A stretch of 64,000 nucleotides of DNA from Halobacterium sp. DL1 (GCA_000230955.3 CP007060.1:620001-684000), one strand, 5' to 3'. Shown: positions 8,579 through 17,944, counted from the first letter of the stretch. Notes: a model not told the origin generated them from the letters alone. Translations and numbers: made by a program.

Positions 8579-9394
8579 ATGTCCGGGCTGAATCTCGACC
8601 CGGTGCAACTCGACCGCTACTCGCGTCACATCATCATGGACGACGTGGGGCCGGAGGGCCAGCAGCGCCTGCTGGACGCCGACGTGCTGGTGGTCGGGGC
8701 GGGCGGCCTCGGCGCGCCAGTCGTCCAGTACCTCGCCGCGGCGGGCGTGGGAACGCTGCGCATCGTCGACGACGACGACGTCGAGCGCTCGAACCTCCAG
8801 CGCCAGATAATCCACGCGGACGCCGACGTCGGGACGCCGAAGGCCGAGAGCGCGCGAGCGTACGTCGAGCGCCTGAACCCCGACGTGGACGTCCGCGCGC
8901 ACGTCGCGCACCTCGACCAGTCGAACGTCGACGCGCTGCTCGACGGCGTGGACTTCGTCGTGGACTGCTCGGACAACTTCTCGACGCGCTTCCTCGTCAA
9001 CGACGCCTGCGTGCTCCGGGACATCCCGTTCAGTCACGCCGCCATCTACCGCTTCGAGGGCCAGGCCATCACGGTCACGCCCGACAGCGCCTGCTACCGC
9101 TGTCTGTTCCCGGAGGCACCCCCGGAGGGAACGATTCCGGACTGCGCGGAGGCCGGCGTGCTCGGCGTCCTCCCGGGGACGATGGGCTGCGTGCAGGCCA
9201 CCGAGTGCGTGAAGGAACTCCTCGGCGTCGGCGACCTGCTCGCCGGGCGCCTGCTGTTCTACGACGCCGCGGCGATGTCCTTCGAGGAGGTGCCCGTCAG
9301 GCCGAACCCCGACTGTCCTGTCTGCGGGGACGACCCCGAAATCGACTCGGTGGCCGAGGTCAACTACGTCGAGGGCTGCGCGGTGCGGCCCTGA
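8579..9394 (+). CDS. ubaA: E1-like SAMP/sulfur-carrier activating enzyme (UbaA; MoeB/ThiF family)
   Basis: 271 residues. The family adenylates the C-terminal Gly-Gly of ubiquitin-like small archaeal modifier proteins. In Haloferax, UbaA serves protein SAMPylation, tRNA thiolation and molybdopterin synthesis. ATP-binding GAGGLG at 40-45, then the DDDDVERSNLQRQ segment and CSDNFSTRFLVND. The predicted catalytic cysteine is C189 in PDCAEAGVLG. Zinc ligands are CYRC (172-175) and CPVC near 246-249. The length and single domain (no rhodanese extension) match haloarchaeal UbaA. It is probably transcribed alone from a leaderless promoter. Confidence 0.92.
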   Translation: MSGLNLDPVQLDRYSRHIIMDDVGPEGQQRLLDADVLVVGAGGLGAPVVQYLAAAGVGTLRIVDDDDVERSNLQRQIIHADADVGTPKAESARAYVERLNPDVDVRAHVAHLDQSNVDALLDGVDFVVDCSDNFSTRFLVNDACVLRDIPFSHAAIYRFEGQAITVTPDSACYRCLFPEAPPEGTIPDCAEAGVLGVLPGTMGCVQATECVKELLGVGDLLAGRLLFYDAAAMSFEEVPVRPNPDCPVCGDDPEIDSVAEVNYVEGCAVRP

Positions 9395-9421
9395 CCGCCC
9401 CGGCGCTCGGCACTCCCCGAC

Positions 9422-10348
9422 TCAATCGTCGGCGGCGCCCTTCTTCGCCGGTCGCTCGCCGTCGTCGGACTCCTCGGCGACGCCGGCCGCCCACCCGTAG
9501 ACGTCCGCGGCGTGCTCGACGGGCGGGCGGCGGTGCCCCTCGTCCTCGTAGACGACCAGTTCGGCGTCGGTCACGTGGTGGGCGACGTGCTCGGCGGCGG
9601 CCAGCGGGACCGTCTCGTCGGTGCCGCCGTGGTAGACCCGCGTCGGGGCGCCGACGTCGAGCAGTTCGAAGTCCCACGGGCTGGCGAGGACGCCGTAGTC
9701 GGTCGCCACGTGCAGCGACCCCTGTTTCACTCCCTCCCGGAGGTCGGAGAGGAGGATGCGACCCGTCTCCCCGAACCGGGGGTCCGAGAGGTCGCCGTCC
9801 GTCGGGTCGCCGACGACGTCGGTGAACCGGTCGGCGTCGCGGATTCGCCGGCGCAGCAGCCAGGCGAGCGGCCGTCCGAGGTGGGGCGACCACCGGGCGA
9901 GCGAGAACAGCGCGCGGTCGAACCGCGTCGTCTCCTCGCGGGCGACCTTCGGTGGCGGGACGCCCGAGACGACCGCACACCGGGTGACGCGCTCGGGGGT
10001 GTGGGCGGCGCAGCCGAGCGCGTACGGGCCGCCCGCGGCGACGCCGACGACGCCGTACTCCGCGACGCCGAGCGCGTCGGTCAGCGCCGCCACGTCGTCG
10101 GCCCAGTCGGCGAACGACCAGTCGGGCGTGTACTCGGAGTGGCCGAACCCGGGGCGTTCCGGCGCTATCAGGCGGACACCCGCCCTGGTCATCGTCTCGC
10201 GGGCGACGCTGGCCGACACCCGCGACCCGGGCGTTCCGTGGAACGAGAGGACGGGCGCCCCCTCGAGGTCGCCGTACTCCGCGTACGCGAGCGTCCGGCC
10301 GTCGGGGAGGGTCACCTCGCTCGCGAAATCCCTGCGGGGCGGTCGCAT
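9422..10348 (-). CDS. Alpha/beta hydrolase fold protein with an altered nucleophile elbow
   Basis: 308 residues with the alpha/beta hydrolase layout: HGTPGSR oxyanion loop near 37-43, APERPGFGHSEY, then the nucleophile elbow near 102-106. Here the usual G-x-S-x-G reads GVAAG, so the catalytic Ser is Ala at 104; the codon is GCC. The other triad members appear present: Asp in YHGGTDETVP and His in EDEGHRRPP. The protein may be a binding protein, use another residue, or have lost activity. It stands alone, convergent with ubaA, with an AT-rich promoter-like stretch near 10370-10382. Confidence 0.88.
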   Translation of the reverse strand: MRPPRRDFASEVTLPDGRTLAYAEYGDLEGAPVLSFHGTPGSRVSASVARETMTRAGVRLIAPERPGFGHSEYTPDWSFADWADDVAALTDALGVAEYGVVGVAAGGPYALGCAAHTPERVTRCAVVSGVPPPKVAREETTRFDRALFSLARWSPHLGRPLAWLLRRRIRDADRFTDVVGDPTDGDLSDPRFGETGRILLSDLREGVKQGSLHVATDYGVLASPWDFELLDVGAPTRVYHGGTDETVPLAAAEHVAHHVTDAELVVYEDEGHRRPPVEHAADVYGWAAGVAEESDDGERPAKKGAADD

Positions 10349-10427
10349 GCTGTTGGTGTGATTCGTGGCCGAGGAGAAAAACGTTACTCGCGTTCTCGAG
10401 TCGGGCGGCGGCGCGCGCCCAGCGCCC

Positions 10428-12353
10428 TCAGCGTTCGCGTTCGAGTTGCGCGAGTTTCCCGCCCGCGAGCAGCGTCTCGCGCTCCCCGGGCGTCAGGTCC
10501 ACTGCCGCCTCGAACGTCCAGTCGTCGTTCACGGAGACGGTCACGTGGTCGGCGCCGTCCCGGAGCGCGTCGGTGACGTCCTCCACGACGTCCAGGTCGT
10601 CGCCCTCCGCGAGGCGGTCGTAGGCGTCATCGGGCAGCGTCAACGGGAGCACGCCGAAGTTCACGAGGTTCGCGAAGTGGATGCGCGCGAAGCTCTTCGC
10701 CAGCACGCCGTCGACGCCGAGCACGGCGAGTTCGAGCGCGGCGTTCTCGCGGCTCGACCCCTGCCCGTAGTTCTCGCCGGCGACCACCCAGCCACCGTCG
10801 GCCGCCCGCGCTTTCTCCGGGAACGCCTCGTCGACACGGACCAGCGTGTAGTCGGCGCACGCCTGCGGGTCCGACCAGAGCGACATGACCTCCGCGTTCG
10901 CGGGCACGATGTGGTCGGTCGTGACGTTCCCGGGCGCCTTCGTGATGACCGGCCCGTCGACGTCGTCGGCGAGCGGCGGTTCCAGCGGGACGGTGCCGAT
11001 GGTGTCACCCTTCACCACCTCCGTCGACGGGTCGGGGCCGAGAATCTCGGCGTCAGTCCGGGTCATGTCCGCGGGCAGCGAGACCGACGGCGGGTCGGCG
11101 TCGAGGTCACGGGGGTCGACGATCTCGCCCGCGATGGCGCTCGCCGCGACGACCTCGGGGGACGCGAGGTAGACGCTGTCGTCGGGCAGCCCCGAGCGGC
11201 CCTTGAAGTTCCGGTTGAACGCGCGGAGGCTCACGGAGTCCGACGCGGGGACGTGGCCCTGACCGATGCACGCGCCACAGGTCGCCTCCGAGAGGTTCAC
11301 GCCGGCGGCGTACAGTTCCGCGGTGCCGCCCTCCCGGGCGAGCACCTCGACGGCGCGCTTGGAGGCGGGCGCGACAACGAAGTCGGTCTCCCCGGCGACG
11401 ACCTCGTCCTCGACGACGGCCGCGACCGTCGCCACGTCGAAGTACGACCCGTTCGTGCAGGTGCCGACAATGCACTGGTCGACCGGGGTACCGGCGACCT
11501 CCCCGACGGGGACGACCTTGTCGGGCATCGACGGCTTCGCGACGAGCGGCTCGATTGCCGCGAGGTCGACGTCGATGCGGTCGTCGTAGTCGGCGCCGTC
11601 GTCCGGCGAGAGCGGCGTGAACGCGTCCTCGCGCCCGAGGCGGCGGAGGTGGCGGCGGGTCCGGTCGTCGCTCGGGAAGACGGCGGTCGTCGCGCCCAGC
11701 TCCGTCGTCATGTTCGCGATGGTGCAACGCTCGGGCACCGACAGCGATTCCACGCCCGGCCCGGTGAACTCGAAGACCTTCCCGACCCCGCCCTCGACGG
11801 AGAGGCGCCGCAGCAGTTCGAGGATGACGTCCTTCGCGGACGACCAGTCGGGGAGTTCGCCCTCGAGGCGGACCTCCACTATCTCCGGCATCTCGAACGT
11901 GTACGGGGCGCCGCCCATCGCGGTGGCGACGTCGAGGCCGCCGGCGCCGATGCCGATGGCGCCGAACCCGCCCATCGTCGTGGAGTGGGAGTCACAGCCG
12001 AGGAGCGTCGCGCCGGGTTCGATGAACCGCTCCCGGTGGACCTGGTGGCAGATGCCGTTGCCGGGTTTCGAGAAGTGGCCGCCGTAGCGCTGGGCGGCGG
12101 TCCGCAGGTAGCGGTGCGTGTCCGTGTCGTCGCTGTCGAACTGGTACACCTGGTGGTCGGCGTACGTCACCGCGACGTCGGTCTGCACCTCGTCGAACCC
12201 CAGCGCCTCGAACTCGATCCAGACGAGCGGGCCGAGGACGTCCTGCAGCAGCACCTGGTCGACGTCGATAGCGACGGTCTCACCCGGCGTCAACTCGCCG
12301 TCGGCGAGGTGGTCGCCGAGCAGTTGTTCGGTCAGTGTCCGCGGCGAATCCAT
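10428..12353 (-). CDS. acnA: Aconitate hydratase
   Basis: 641 residues from the ATG at 12353; interconverts citrate and isocitrate in the TCA cycle through a [4Fe-4S] cluster. Family marks: GCDSHSTTMGGFGAIGIGAG, one cluster cysteine in VGTCTNGSYFD and two in ATCGACIGQGH. The swivel domain carries AGENYGQGSSRENAAL and AKSFARIHFANLVNFG. The size is that of the shorter archaeal/bacterial aconitase group rather than the about 890-residue AcnA. The reading frame continues upstream of the ATG, but that stretch (with ARSLPRL and similar) does not look coding. It is transcribed alone, divergent from a small hypothetical gene. Confidence 0.94.
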   Translation of the reverse strand: MDSPRTLTEQLLGDHLADGELTPGETVAIDVDQVLLQDVLGPLVWIEFEALGFDEVQTDVAVTYADHQVYQFDSDDTDTHRYLRTAAQRYGGHFSKPGNGICHQVHRERFIEPGATLLGCDSHSTTMGGFGAIGIGAGGLDVATAMGGAPYTFEMPEIVEVRLEGELPDWSSAKDVILELLRRLSVEGGVGKVFEFTGPGVESLSVPERCTIANMTTELGATTAVFPSDDRTRRHLRRLGREDAFTPLSPDDGADYDDRIDVDLAAIEPLVAKPSMPDKVVPVGEVAGTPVDQCIVGTCTNGSYFDVATVAAVVEDEVVAGETDFVVAPASKRAVEVLAREGGTAELYAAGVNLSEATCGACIGQGHVPASDSVSLRAFNRNFKGRSGLPDDSVYLASPEVVAASAIAGEIVDPRDLDADPPSVSLPADMTRTDAEILGPDPSTEVVKGDTIGTVPLEPPLADDVDGPVITKAPGNVTTDHIVPANAEVMSLWSDPQACADYTLVRVDEAFPEKARAADGGWVVAGENYGQGSSRENAALELAVLGVDGVLAKSFARIHFANLVNFGVLPLTLPDDAYDRLAEGDDLDVVEDVTDALRDGADHVTVSVNDDWTFEAAVDLTPGERETLLAGGKLAQLERER

Positions 12354-12418
12354 GCCAGTCACTCGCACATACACGGAAAAGACCCTGTCGCTCTTCTCAG
12401 GGTTCGCCGTGAGTCGCG

Positions 12419-12447
12419 GGAGACTCCGAGCGAAGCGAGGAGTCTCC
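12419..12447. repeat. Inverted repeat of the GAGCGAAGCGAG type
   Basis: Perfect 9-bp arms GGAGACTCC (12419-12427) and GGAGTCTCC (12439-12447) are separated by GAGCGAAGCGA, which itself can pair. A related GGCCGAACGGAGTGAGCCG-like stretch follows at about 12459-12478. It lies in the divergent gap between aconitase and the next gene, so it is not a simple terminator. Elements of this kind are scattered in haloarchaeal intergenic DNA. Confidence 0.6.
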
Positions 12448-12580
12448 TGTTTCGCGACGGCCGAACGGAGTGAGCCGTGAGCCGTGGGAACTCCACGCTC
12501 GGCAGCCCCCGGGCCCAGGCGGCCGAACGTGCCCGAACTCGTCACACAGTATTACGTAGTTCGCAGTGCTACAATCGGGC

Positions 12581-12973
12581 ATGGGACAGGAGACGTCGTA
12601 CACGCCCGACGAACTCGCATCGGAACTCGTCTCGGCCTCCCGGACGACGGTGGGCGACAGCCTGCGCAGCATCACCTACTTCACCGAGGACCAAGAGGAA
12701 CAGCTCTACCTCCGCAGCGACCTCGAACCCGACGCCGACCTCGTCGGGTTCGCGGACAACGAGCGCCTCGGCTTCCGCTCGCAGGCCGTCTACGACGACA
12801 CAGAACTCGGGGCCTACCAGTTCACCATCCGCGTCTTCGAGCGCGGCTTCCTCACCCGCGTCATCGCCGGCGACCACGGCTCGTTCGTCACCACCGACGA
12901 GATGCCGACCGAGGAGTTCGAGGAGCTCGCGAGCGCGGTCCGCAGCGTCCTCGGCTCCCACGACCCGCCCTGA
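12581..12973 (+). CDS. Conserved haloarchaeal hypothetical protein
   Basis: 130 acidic residues from the ATG at 12581 (MGQETSYTPDELASELV). No membrane segment or catalytic motif is visible. The composition (regular helices, VGDSLRSITYFTEDQEEQLYLR, then VIAGDHGSFVTTDEM) suggests a small soluble alpha/beta protein of the haloarchaea-specific type. It ends at 12973, adjacent to the stop of the convergent flavoprotein gene at 12974. I cannot assign a function. Confidence 0.8.
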   Translation: MGQETSYTPDELASELVSASRTTVGDSLRSITYFTEDQEEQLYLRSDLEPDADLVGFADNERLGFRSQAVYDDTELGAYQFTIRVFERGFLTRVIAGDHGSFVTTDEMPTEEFEELASAVRSVLGSHDPP

Positions 12974-14359
12974 CTACAGCGCCGCCTTCGCCTCGCGGAA
13001 GAGGCCGTCGAGGATCTCCGGCGTCGTCGGGTGGTACGCCCGGTCGGGAATCTCCCGCACGTCCATCCCGCCCCTGACAACGACTTGCATCGTCTTCGCC
13101 ATCGCGTCCGCGTCGTAGTGGAGTCCGTGGTAGCCTAGCACCGTCCCGTCGTCCGCGTCGACGACCAGGCGAGCCATCCCGCGCGCCGCGTCCTTCGTCT
13201 TGAACACCCCGTCGTCACTCGCCTCGCGGTGGGCGGTCACCACTTCGTGACCCGCGTCGCGGGCCTCCTCGGCGGTCATCCCGAGCGAGGCGTAGGGGTA
13301 GACGCCGAGGCCCGAGAAGACGACCGAGTGGACGATGGGGTTGTAGCGTTCGAGTGCCTCGCCGCGCTCGGCGCGCAGGACGTTCCGGCCCGCGACGAAC
13401 CCCTCCTCCTTGGCGGTGTGGAGCAGCATCCGTTCGCCGATGGCGTCCCCGACGACGAAGACACGGTCGTCGTCGTTGGACTGCATCGTGGCGTCCACCC
13501 AGCCCGGGCCGGGGAGGAGTTCGGTCTCCCCGATGCCCGCGGGGAACGACTGCCGGCGACCCGTGAACAGGAACAGCTGGTCGCCCTCGGCCGTCGTGCC
13601 GTCGTCGAGGTGGACGCGCACGCCGCCGTTCGCGGTGGGTTCGACGGACTCCTCGTACACCTCCGTGCGGATTTCGACGTCGAACTCCTCGCGGTACATA
13701 GCCAGCAACTCGTCCCCGAACGAGGGGTCGGCGTCGTGCAGGGGTCGCTCGTCGTGCTCGATGACGGTGAGGTCCATCCCCGCGGCCTCCGAGAGGTACG
13801 GCACGAGTTCGAGGCCGACGTAGCCAAAGCCCATCACGACGCCGGAGTCCGGGAACGCCGTGGCGTCGAGGACGTCCGCGCTCCCCATCCAGTCCACCTC
13901 GTCGACGCCCGGGAGGTCCGGGACGTTCAGCGTCGACCCCGTCGCGAGCACGACGTAGTCGGGTTCGAGCCGGTCGCTGCCGACGTCGAGCACGCAGTCG
14001 TCGACGAACTCCGCGGTCTCGTGGCGGAACGTGACGTTCTCGCGCTCTTCCATCTCCTCGATTCGCGCGCGGCGGTGCTCCGCGAACCCGAGCACGTGGT
14101 CGTCTTTCGTCTCCACGACCGCCTCCAGGTCGACCTCCGGAACACCCGTCAGCCGGTGGTCCGCCCGGGCCTGATAGCGGTGTGCCGCCGCCGACAGCAC
14201 CTCCTTTGAGGGCATACAGCCCCGGAGGATGCAGAGCCCGCCGCCCGGTTCGCCGTCGTCGACGAGCGTGAGTTCGACGTCCGCCTTCGCGAGCACGGTG
14301 GCGGCCGCGACGCCCGCGCTCCCGTACGCCCCCACGATGACGACGTGTGGCCTGCTCAT
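12974..14359 (-). CDS. Lpd-like FAD/NAD(P) disulfide oxidoreductase
   Basis: 461 residues of the pyridine nucleotide-disulfide family. A FAD motif (IVGAYGSAGVAAA, with the usual GxGxxG altered to GAYGSAG) starts at residue 8. The redox pair C43/C48 lies in GLCILRGCMPSKE. NAD-binding GFGYVGLEL is near 180, FVVGDAIGERMLLHTAKEEG is the second FAD motif, and HPTTPE is the C-terminal equivalent of HPTLSE. Relatives include dihydrolipoyl dehydrogenase, mercuric reductase and soluble transhydrogenase; no metal-binding CC pair is seen at the C-terminus. It lies 59 bp downstream of mutL on the same strand and may be cotranscribed with it. Confidence 0.9.
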   Translation of the reverse strand: MSRPHVVIVGAYGSAGVAAATVLAKADVELTLVDDGEPGGGLCILRGCMPSKEVLSAAAHRYQARADHRLTGVPEVDLEAVVETKDDHVLGFAEHRRARIEEMEERENVTFRHETAEFVDDCVLDVGSDRLEPDYVVLATGSTLNVPDLPGVDEVDWMGSADVLDATAFPDSGVVMGFGYVGLELVPYLSEAAGMDLTVIEHDERPLHDADPSFGDELLAMYREEFDVEIRTEVYEESVEPTANGGVRVHLDDGTTAEGDQLFLFTGRRQSFPAGIGETELLPGPGWVDATMQSNDDDRVFVVGDAIGERMLLHTAKEEGFVAGRNVLRAERGEALERYNPIVHSVVFSGLGVYPYASLGMTAEEARDAGHEVVTAHREASDDGVFKTKDAARGMARLVVDADDGTVLGYHGLHYDADAMAKTMQVVVRGGMDVREIPDRAYHPTTPEILDGLFREAKAAL

Positions 14360-14418
14360 GTGTCAGTAGAGACGCGCCCGCAAGAAATGCGTTCGGCCCA
14401 CTGGCGGCGCTCGCCGAC

Positions 14419-16437
14419 TCAGTCCTCGCGCCGCCGGCCGCCGTGGCCGGGGTAGTCCCGCTCGAAGCGCGACGCGAGTTCGTCGGCGTCCACGCGGATG
14501 AGGGTCGGCCGGCCGTGTGGGCACGCGAACGGATTCTCGCAGTCGTCCAGCGCGTCCAGCAGTGCGACGACCCGTCCCTCCGCGAGCGACGTGTTCCCGG
14601 TGACTGCGGGCCGACACGCCATGTCCGCGAGCAGGTCGTCGGCCGCGTCCCCCGCGGGGTCACTGCCGGTCTCCGCGACGAACGCCGCGAGCACGTCCCG
14701 CGCCAGTTCCGGGTCCAGCGCATCCGCGAGCACCGCCGGCACCGCCTCGACGCGCGCTCGCCGCCCCTCCAGCGTCGCTTCGAAGCCGAGGTCCCGGAGG
14801 GCCGCGAGCGCCGCGTCGAACACCGCCGCCTCGCCCGCCGTGAGTTCGAGTTCCACGGGCTCTACGAGCGCCTGTGACGTGCCGTCGAGTCGCGCCCGGA
14901 GCCGCTCGTAGTGGACGCGTTCGTCCGCCGCGTGCTGGTCGACCAGCACGAGGCCGTCGTCCGTCTCAGCGACGACGTACGTCCCCGCCAGCTGCCCGAG
15001 CACGCGCATCTCCGGGAGGCTGTCGAAGCCCTCGTCGGGGTCGTCGGATTCGTCGGTCGCGAGCCGAGCGTTCTCCGTCGGCGGGTCGAACGACCGGTCG
15101 TCTGCGCCCGCCGGTGTCTCCCTGCTCGTCGGTGCCTGCCCGTCCGCCGGTGTCTGCTCGCTCGCAGGTTCCTCCCGTTCGCCGGAGTAGCCCGGCTCAG
15201 ACGCCGTTCCGTCCGACGAACTGCCGAACTCGCGCTGTCGGCTCGAACCCGCTGTCGACTCCTGCCGAGCCGTCGAGTCGCCCCCGCTATTCTCTCGACT
15301 CGGTGCTCCCAGTTCGCTGGCTCCCGTCCCGGCCTCGGTTCCAGTACCCTCTTCTCGCTCGTTCGTGTCGACCGCGGACTCCGGCGCTATCTCCGTGTCG
15401 CCGGGCTTCGACCGGCCGCGGGGGGCCTGCGAGCGGACGAGGCCCGAGTCCAGAAGCGCGTCCCTGACGGCCTCGCGGACGGCGCGTTTCACGCCCTCTT
15501 CGTCCTCGAAGCGGACCTCCATCTTCCGCGGGTGGACGTTGGCGTCCACGCCGTCCACCTCGACGAACAGCACCGCGAACGGGTACCGGTCGTTCGCCAG
15601 CTGGCCGCCGTAGGCGTCGAGGACGGCCTCCCGGAGCACGGCGTCGCGCACGGAGCGCCCGTTCACGAACGTCGCGAGGTACTCCCGGGTCGCCCGTGTC
15701 ACCTCCGGGTCCGAGACGTAGCCGTGCACGCGCTCGACGGGGCCTCCGGGCGCGGCGTCCACCTCGCGGAGCGACTGGGCGACCTCCCGGCCGTAGACGG
15801 CCAGGGCGGCGTCCCGCACGTCGCCGGTGCCCGTCGTGGCGAACACCTCGCGGCCGTCGTGGGTCAGCGACACCGCGACGTCCGGGTTGGCGAGCGCGTA
15901 CCGGGTCACCGCGCGGTTGACGTGCGCGAACTCTGTCGCCGGGCGCTTCAGGTACTTCCGGCGCGCCGGCGTCTCGGCGAACAAGTCGGCCACGTCGACG
16001 GTGGTGCCGGCGGGCCGTCCGGCGGGACGTAGGTCGCCGACGGCGCCGTGTTCGACGACGAGTTCCGCACCCGAGTCGCCGGCGTCGCGCGGCCGCGTCG
16101 AGATGGTCATCCGGGAGACCGACCCCACCGTGTACAGCGCTTCGCCGCGGAAGCCGAGCGTCGCCACGCCGTCGAGTTCACTCGCGTCGCCGAGCTTGCT
16201 CGTGGTGTGCTGGCGTACTGCCGCCCGGAGGTCCTCGCCGGTCATTCCGCGGCCGTCGTCGGCGACCACGATTCGGTCGATGCCGCCGTTCTCGACGGTG
16301 ACGTCGATGCTCGAGGCGCCCGCGTCGAGGCTGTTCTCGACGAGCTCCTTCACGACGCTCGCGGGGCGCTCGACCACCTCGCCGGCGGCTATCTGGGCGA
16401 CCGTCGCGTCGTCGAGCTGCCGGATGCGCTCGCTCAC
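14419..16437 (-). CDS. mutL: DNA mismatch repair protein MutL, with endonuclease motifs
   Basis: 672 residues from a GTG at 16437, chosen because a GGAGG Shine-Dalgarno sits 7 bases upstream and the protein then begins SERIRQLDDATVAQIAAGEV, the family N-terminus. GHKL ATPase motifs: ELVENSLDAGA, VADDGRGM, LGFRGEAL and GTTVDVADLF. A Ser/Glu/Gly-rich linker (about 360-480) joins the C-terminal domain. That domain has DQHAADERVHYE, matching the nicking-endonuclease motif DQHA(x2)E(x4)E, and a late CPHGRP motif. It should therefore be a MutL that nicks DNA itself, unlike E. coli MutL. It is on the same strand as mutS (17945-20542) with one gene between. Confidence 0.97.
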   Translation of the reverse strand: MSERIRQLDDATVAQIAAGEVVERPASVVKELVENSLDAGASSIDVTVENGGIDRIVVADDGRGMTGEDLRAAVRQHTTSKLGDASELDGVATLGFRGEALYTVGSVSRMTISTRPRDAGDSGAELVVEHGAVGDLRPAGRPAGTTVDVADLFAETPARRKYLKRPATEFAHVNRAVTRYALANPDVAVSLTHDGREVFATTGTGDVRDAALAVYGREVAQSLREVDAAPGGPVERVHGYVSDPEVTRATREYLATFVNGRSVRDAVLREAVLDAYGGQLANDRYPFAVLFVEVDGVDANVHPRKMEVRFEDEEGVKRAVREAVRDALLDSGLVRSQAPRGRSKPGDTEIAPESAVDTNEREEGTGTEAGTGASELGAPSRENSGGDSTARQESTAGSSRQREFGSSSDGTASEPGYSGEREEPASEQTPADGQAPTSRETPAGADDRSFDPPTENARLATDESDDPDEGFDSLPEMRVLGQLAGTYVVAETDDGLVLVDQHAADERVHYERLRARLDGTSQALVEPVELELTAGEAAVFDAALAALRDLGFEATLEGRRARVEAVPAVLADALDPELARDVLAAFVAETGSDPAGDAADDLLADMACRPAVTGNTSLAEGRVVALLDALDDCENPFACPHGRPTLIRVDADELASRFERDYPGHGGRRRED

Positions 16438-16504
16438 TGTCGCGCCTCCACGTCGCCCTCGCTCATTGCCTGAGTCGAGACGGGGGGCGCGTATGAATCT
16501 CCCG

Positions 16505-17680
16505 CTACTCGGCGTCGGCGTCGAAGTTGCCCAGCGACCAGCGGCCGCTGACGGTCGCGTCGAACCCGTCGTAGAGGAGGCCGTTCGCCCACTCCCCGTC
16601 CGGGTTCCAGCCACACTCCGAGCCGCGGCTCTCGGTCACGGAGAACCGCGTGCCGACGTGCCCGCTCCCCGCCGCCAGGAGCGACACGACGCCGGAGTGG
16701 TCGAAGACGGCCACGGTGTCCTCGTGGACGTCGACTGCGCCGACTGGCGTGCCGAGGGACTCCGTCCACTGTGTCTCGCCGTCGGTCGCCCGGAGGGACC
16801 GTACGCGGCCGTTCTCGGTTCCCACGAACAGGTCCGAGCCAGCCATCGCGACGGCGCCGACGCCCGCGTCGAGCGAACGCTGCCAGCGCTGCTCTCCGCT
16901 GGCCGGGTCGAACGCTGTGACGGCTCCCGCGGTGTCCGCGACGTAGACGGAGGCGCGGTCCTCGTCGTGCACGAGCGGGGCCCACACGTCTCCCGGAGCG
17001 CTCTCGCGCCACCGCCGCTCGCCGGAGTCGAGCGCGACGCCGTGGACGCCGCCGGCTCTCGTGGCCACCACCACGGTGCTCTCGTGGACGACCGGCCCGA
17101 CGAACGCCACGTCGTCGATACCGGACTCCCAGCGCACGCTCCCGTCGGCCGCCTCCAGAGCGAGCAGGCGGTGCGTGTACGCCTCGCGGTCCCCCGGGTC
17201 GGGGTCAGGCTGGTCGGAGTGGCTGACCGCGACCAGAATCGCGCCGTCCGTGCGGGCGGGCTGTCCCCACGCGCCGCCGCCGTACTCCTCGTTCCCGCCC
17301 GCGTCGTACGTCCAGCGGAGGTGGCCGCTGGGCTGGTCGAAGGCGTGGACGTGGTCGCTGCCTGTGCCGACCGCGACGAGGTCGCCGTCCGCGTACGGCA
17401 CCCCGCCGCCGTCGCCGCCGATGGTGTACGCCCAGCGGATTTCGCCGTACTCGACGTTCGCCACCCGGTTCAGTTCGCTGCCGCCGGTCAGGGCGAACCC
17501 CTCGGAGACGAGGAGGCCGTTCGGGCTGGGCACCGGCCGCGACCAGCGGTCGCCGCCGACGGTCCAGTTGGGCTTGCGCATCGCCGGGCAGGAGTCGCCG
17601 TCGCGCGTCAGGAGGTAGCCGCCCGCCGCGGCGGCGCTCCCACCGAGCGCGGCGAGCAGTTGTCGGCGACTCAGCTCCAT
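16505..17680 (-). CDS. Tat-exported PQQ/beta-propeller repeat protein
   Basis: 391 residues. The N-terminus MELSRRQLLAALGGSAAAAGG has twin arginines at 5-6 and a hydrophobic stretch, a Tat signal; no clear lipobox. The rest consists of BamB/PQQ-like blades of about 40 residues, each with an AxDxxSGxxRW-like element (HAFDQPSGHLRWTYD, ALEAADGSVRWESG, VALDSGERRWRE, AFDPASGEQRWQR, RSLRATDGETQWTE). These form a seven- or eight-bladed propeller outside the cell. It sits 67 bp upstream of mutL and 264 bp downstream of mutS. Nothing in the protein suggests a role in repair, so the linkage may be only positional. Confidence 0.9.
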   Translation of the reverse strand: MELSRRQLLAALGGSAAAAGGYLLTRDGDSCPAMRKPNWTVGGDRWSRPVPSPNGLLVSEGFALTGGSELNRVANVEYGEIRWAYTIGGDGGGVPYADGDLVAVGTGSDHVHAFDQPSGHLRWTYDAGGNEEYGGGAWGQPARTDGAILVAVSHSDQPDPDPGDREAYTHRLLALEAADGSVRWESGIDDVAFVGPVVHESTVVVATRAGGVHGVALDSGERRWRESAPGDVWAPLVHDEDRASVYVADTAGAVTAFDPASGEQRWQRSLDAGVGAVAMAGSDLFVGTENGRVRSLRATDGETQWTESLGTPVGAVDVHEDTVAVFDHSGVVSLLAAGSGHVGTRFSVTESRGSECGWNPDGEWANGLLYDGFDATVSGRWSLGNFDADAE

Positions 17681-17944
17681 CGGTTCCTCGGCAGTCCAGG
17701 GGTATCGTGCATAGGTGCGGTGGTCTCGGTGGCTCGAAGTGGTCGTGGTCGGCCGTCCTACACGAACCCAGTGTCGTGCGTCGAGCGGGCTTCACGTTCG
17801 CTGCTATGGTGTTCTGTCGCCCTTCCGCTGTCTCCGACGACGGGGAGGGGTACGGGAGGGTGGCTGGCTGGCGGGCACCGGCTGGTGCGACCGTGCTGTC
17901 GTGGAGACAACTGCTTCTGGGCCGAGAATAAGTCTTCTGTGTGC

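Noticed and set aside
14360-14418. Terminator between mutL and the flavoprotein
   Set aside because: No stem followed by T-run on the minus strand; the 59-bp gap is better seen as intra-operon.
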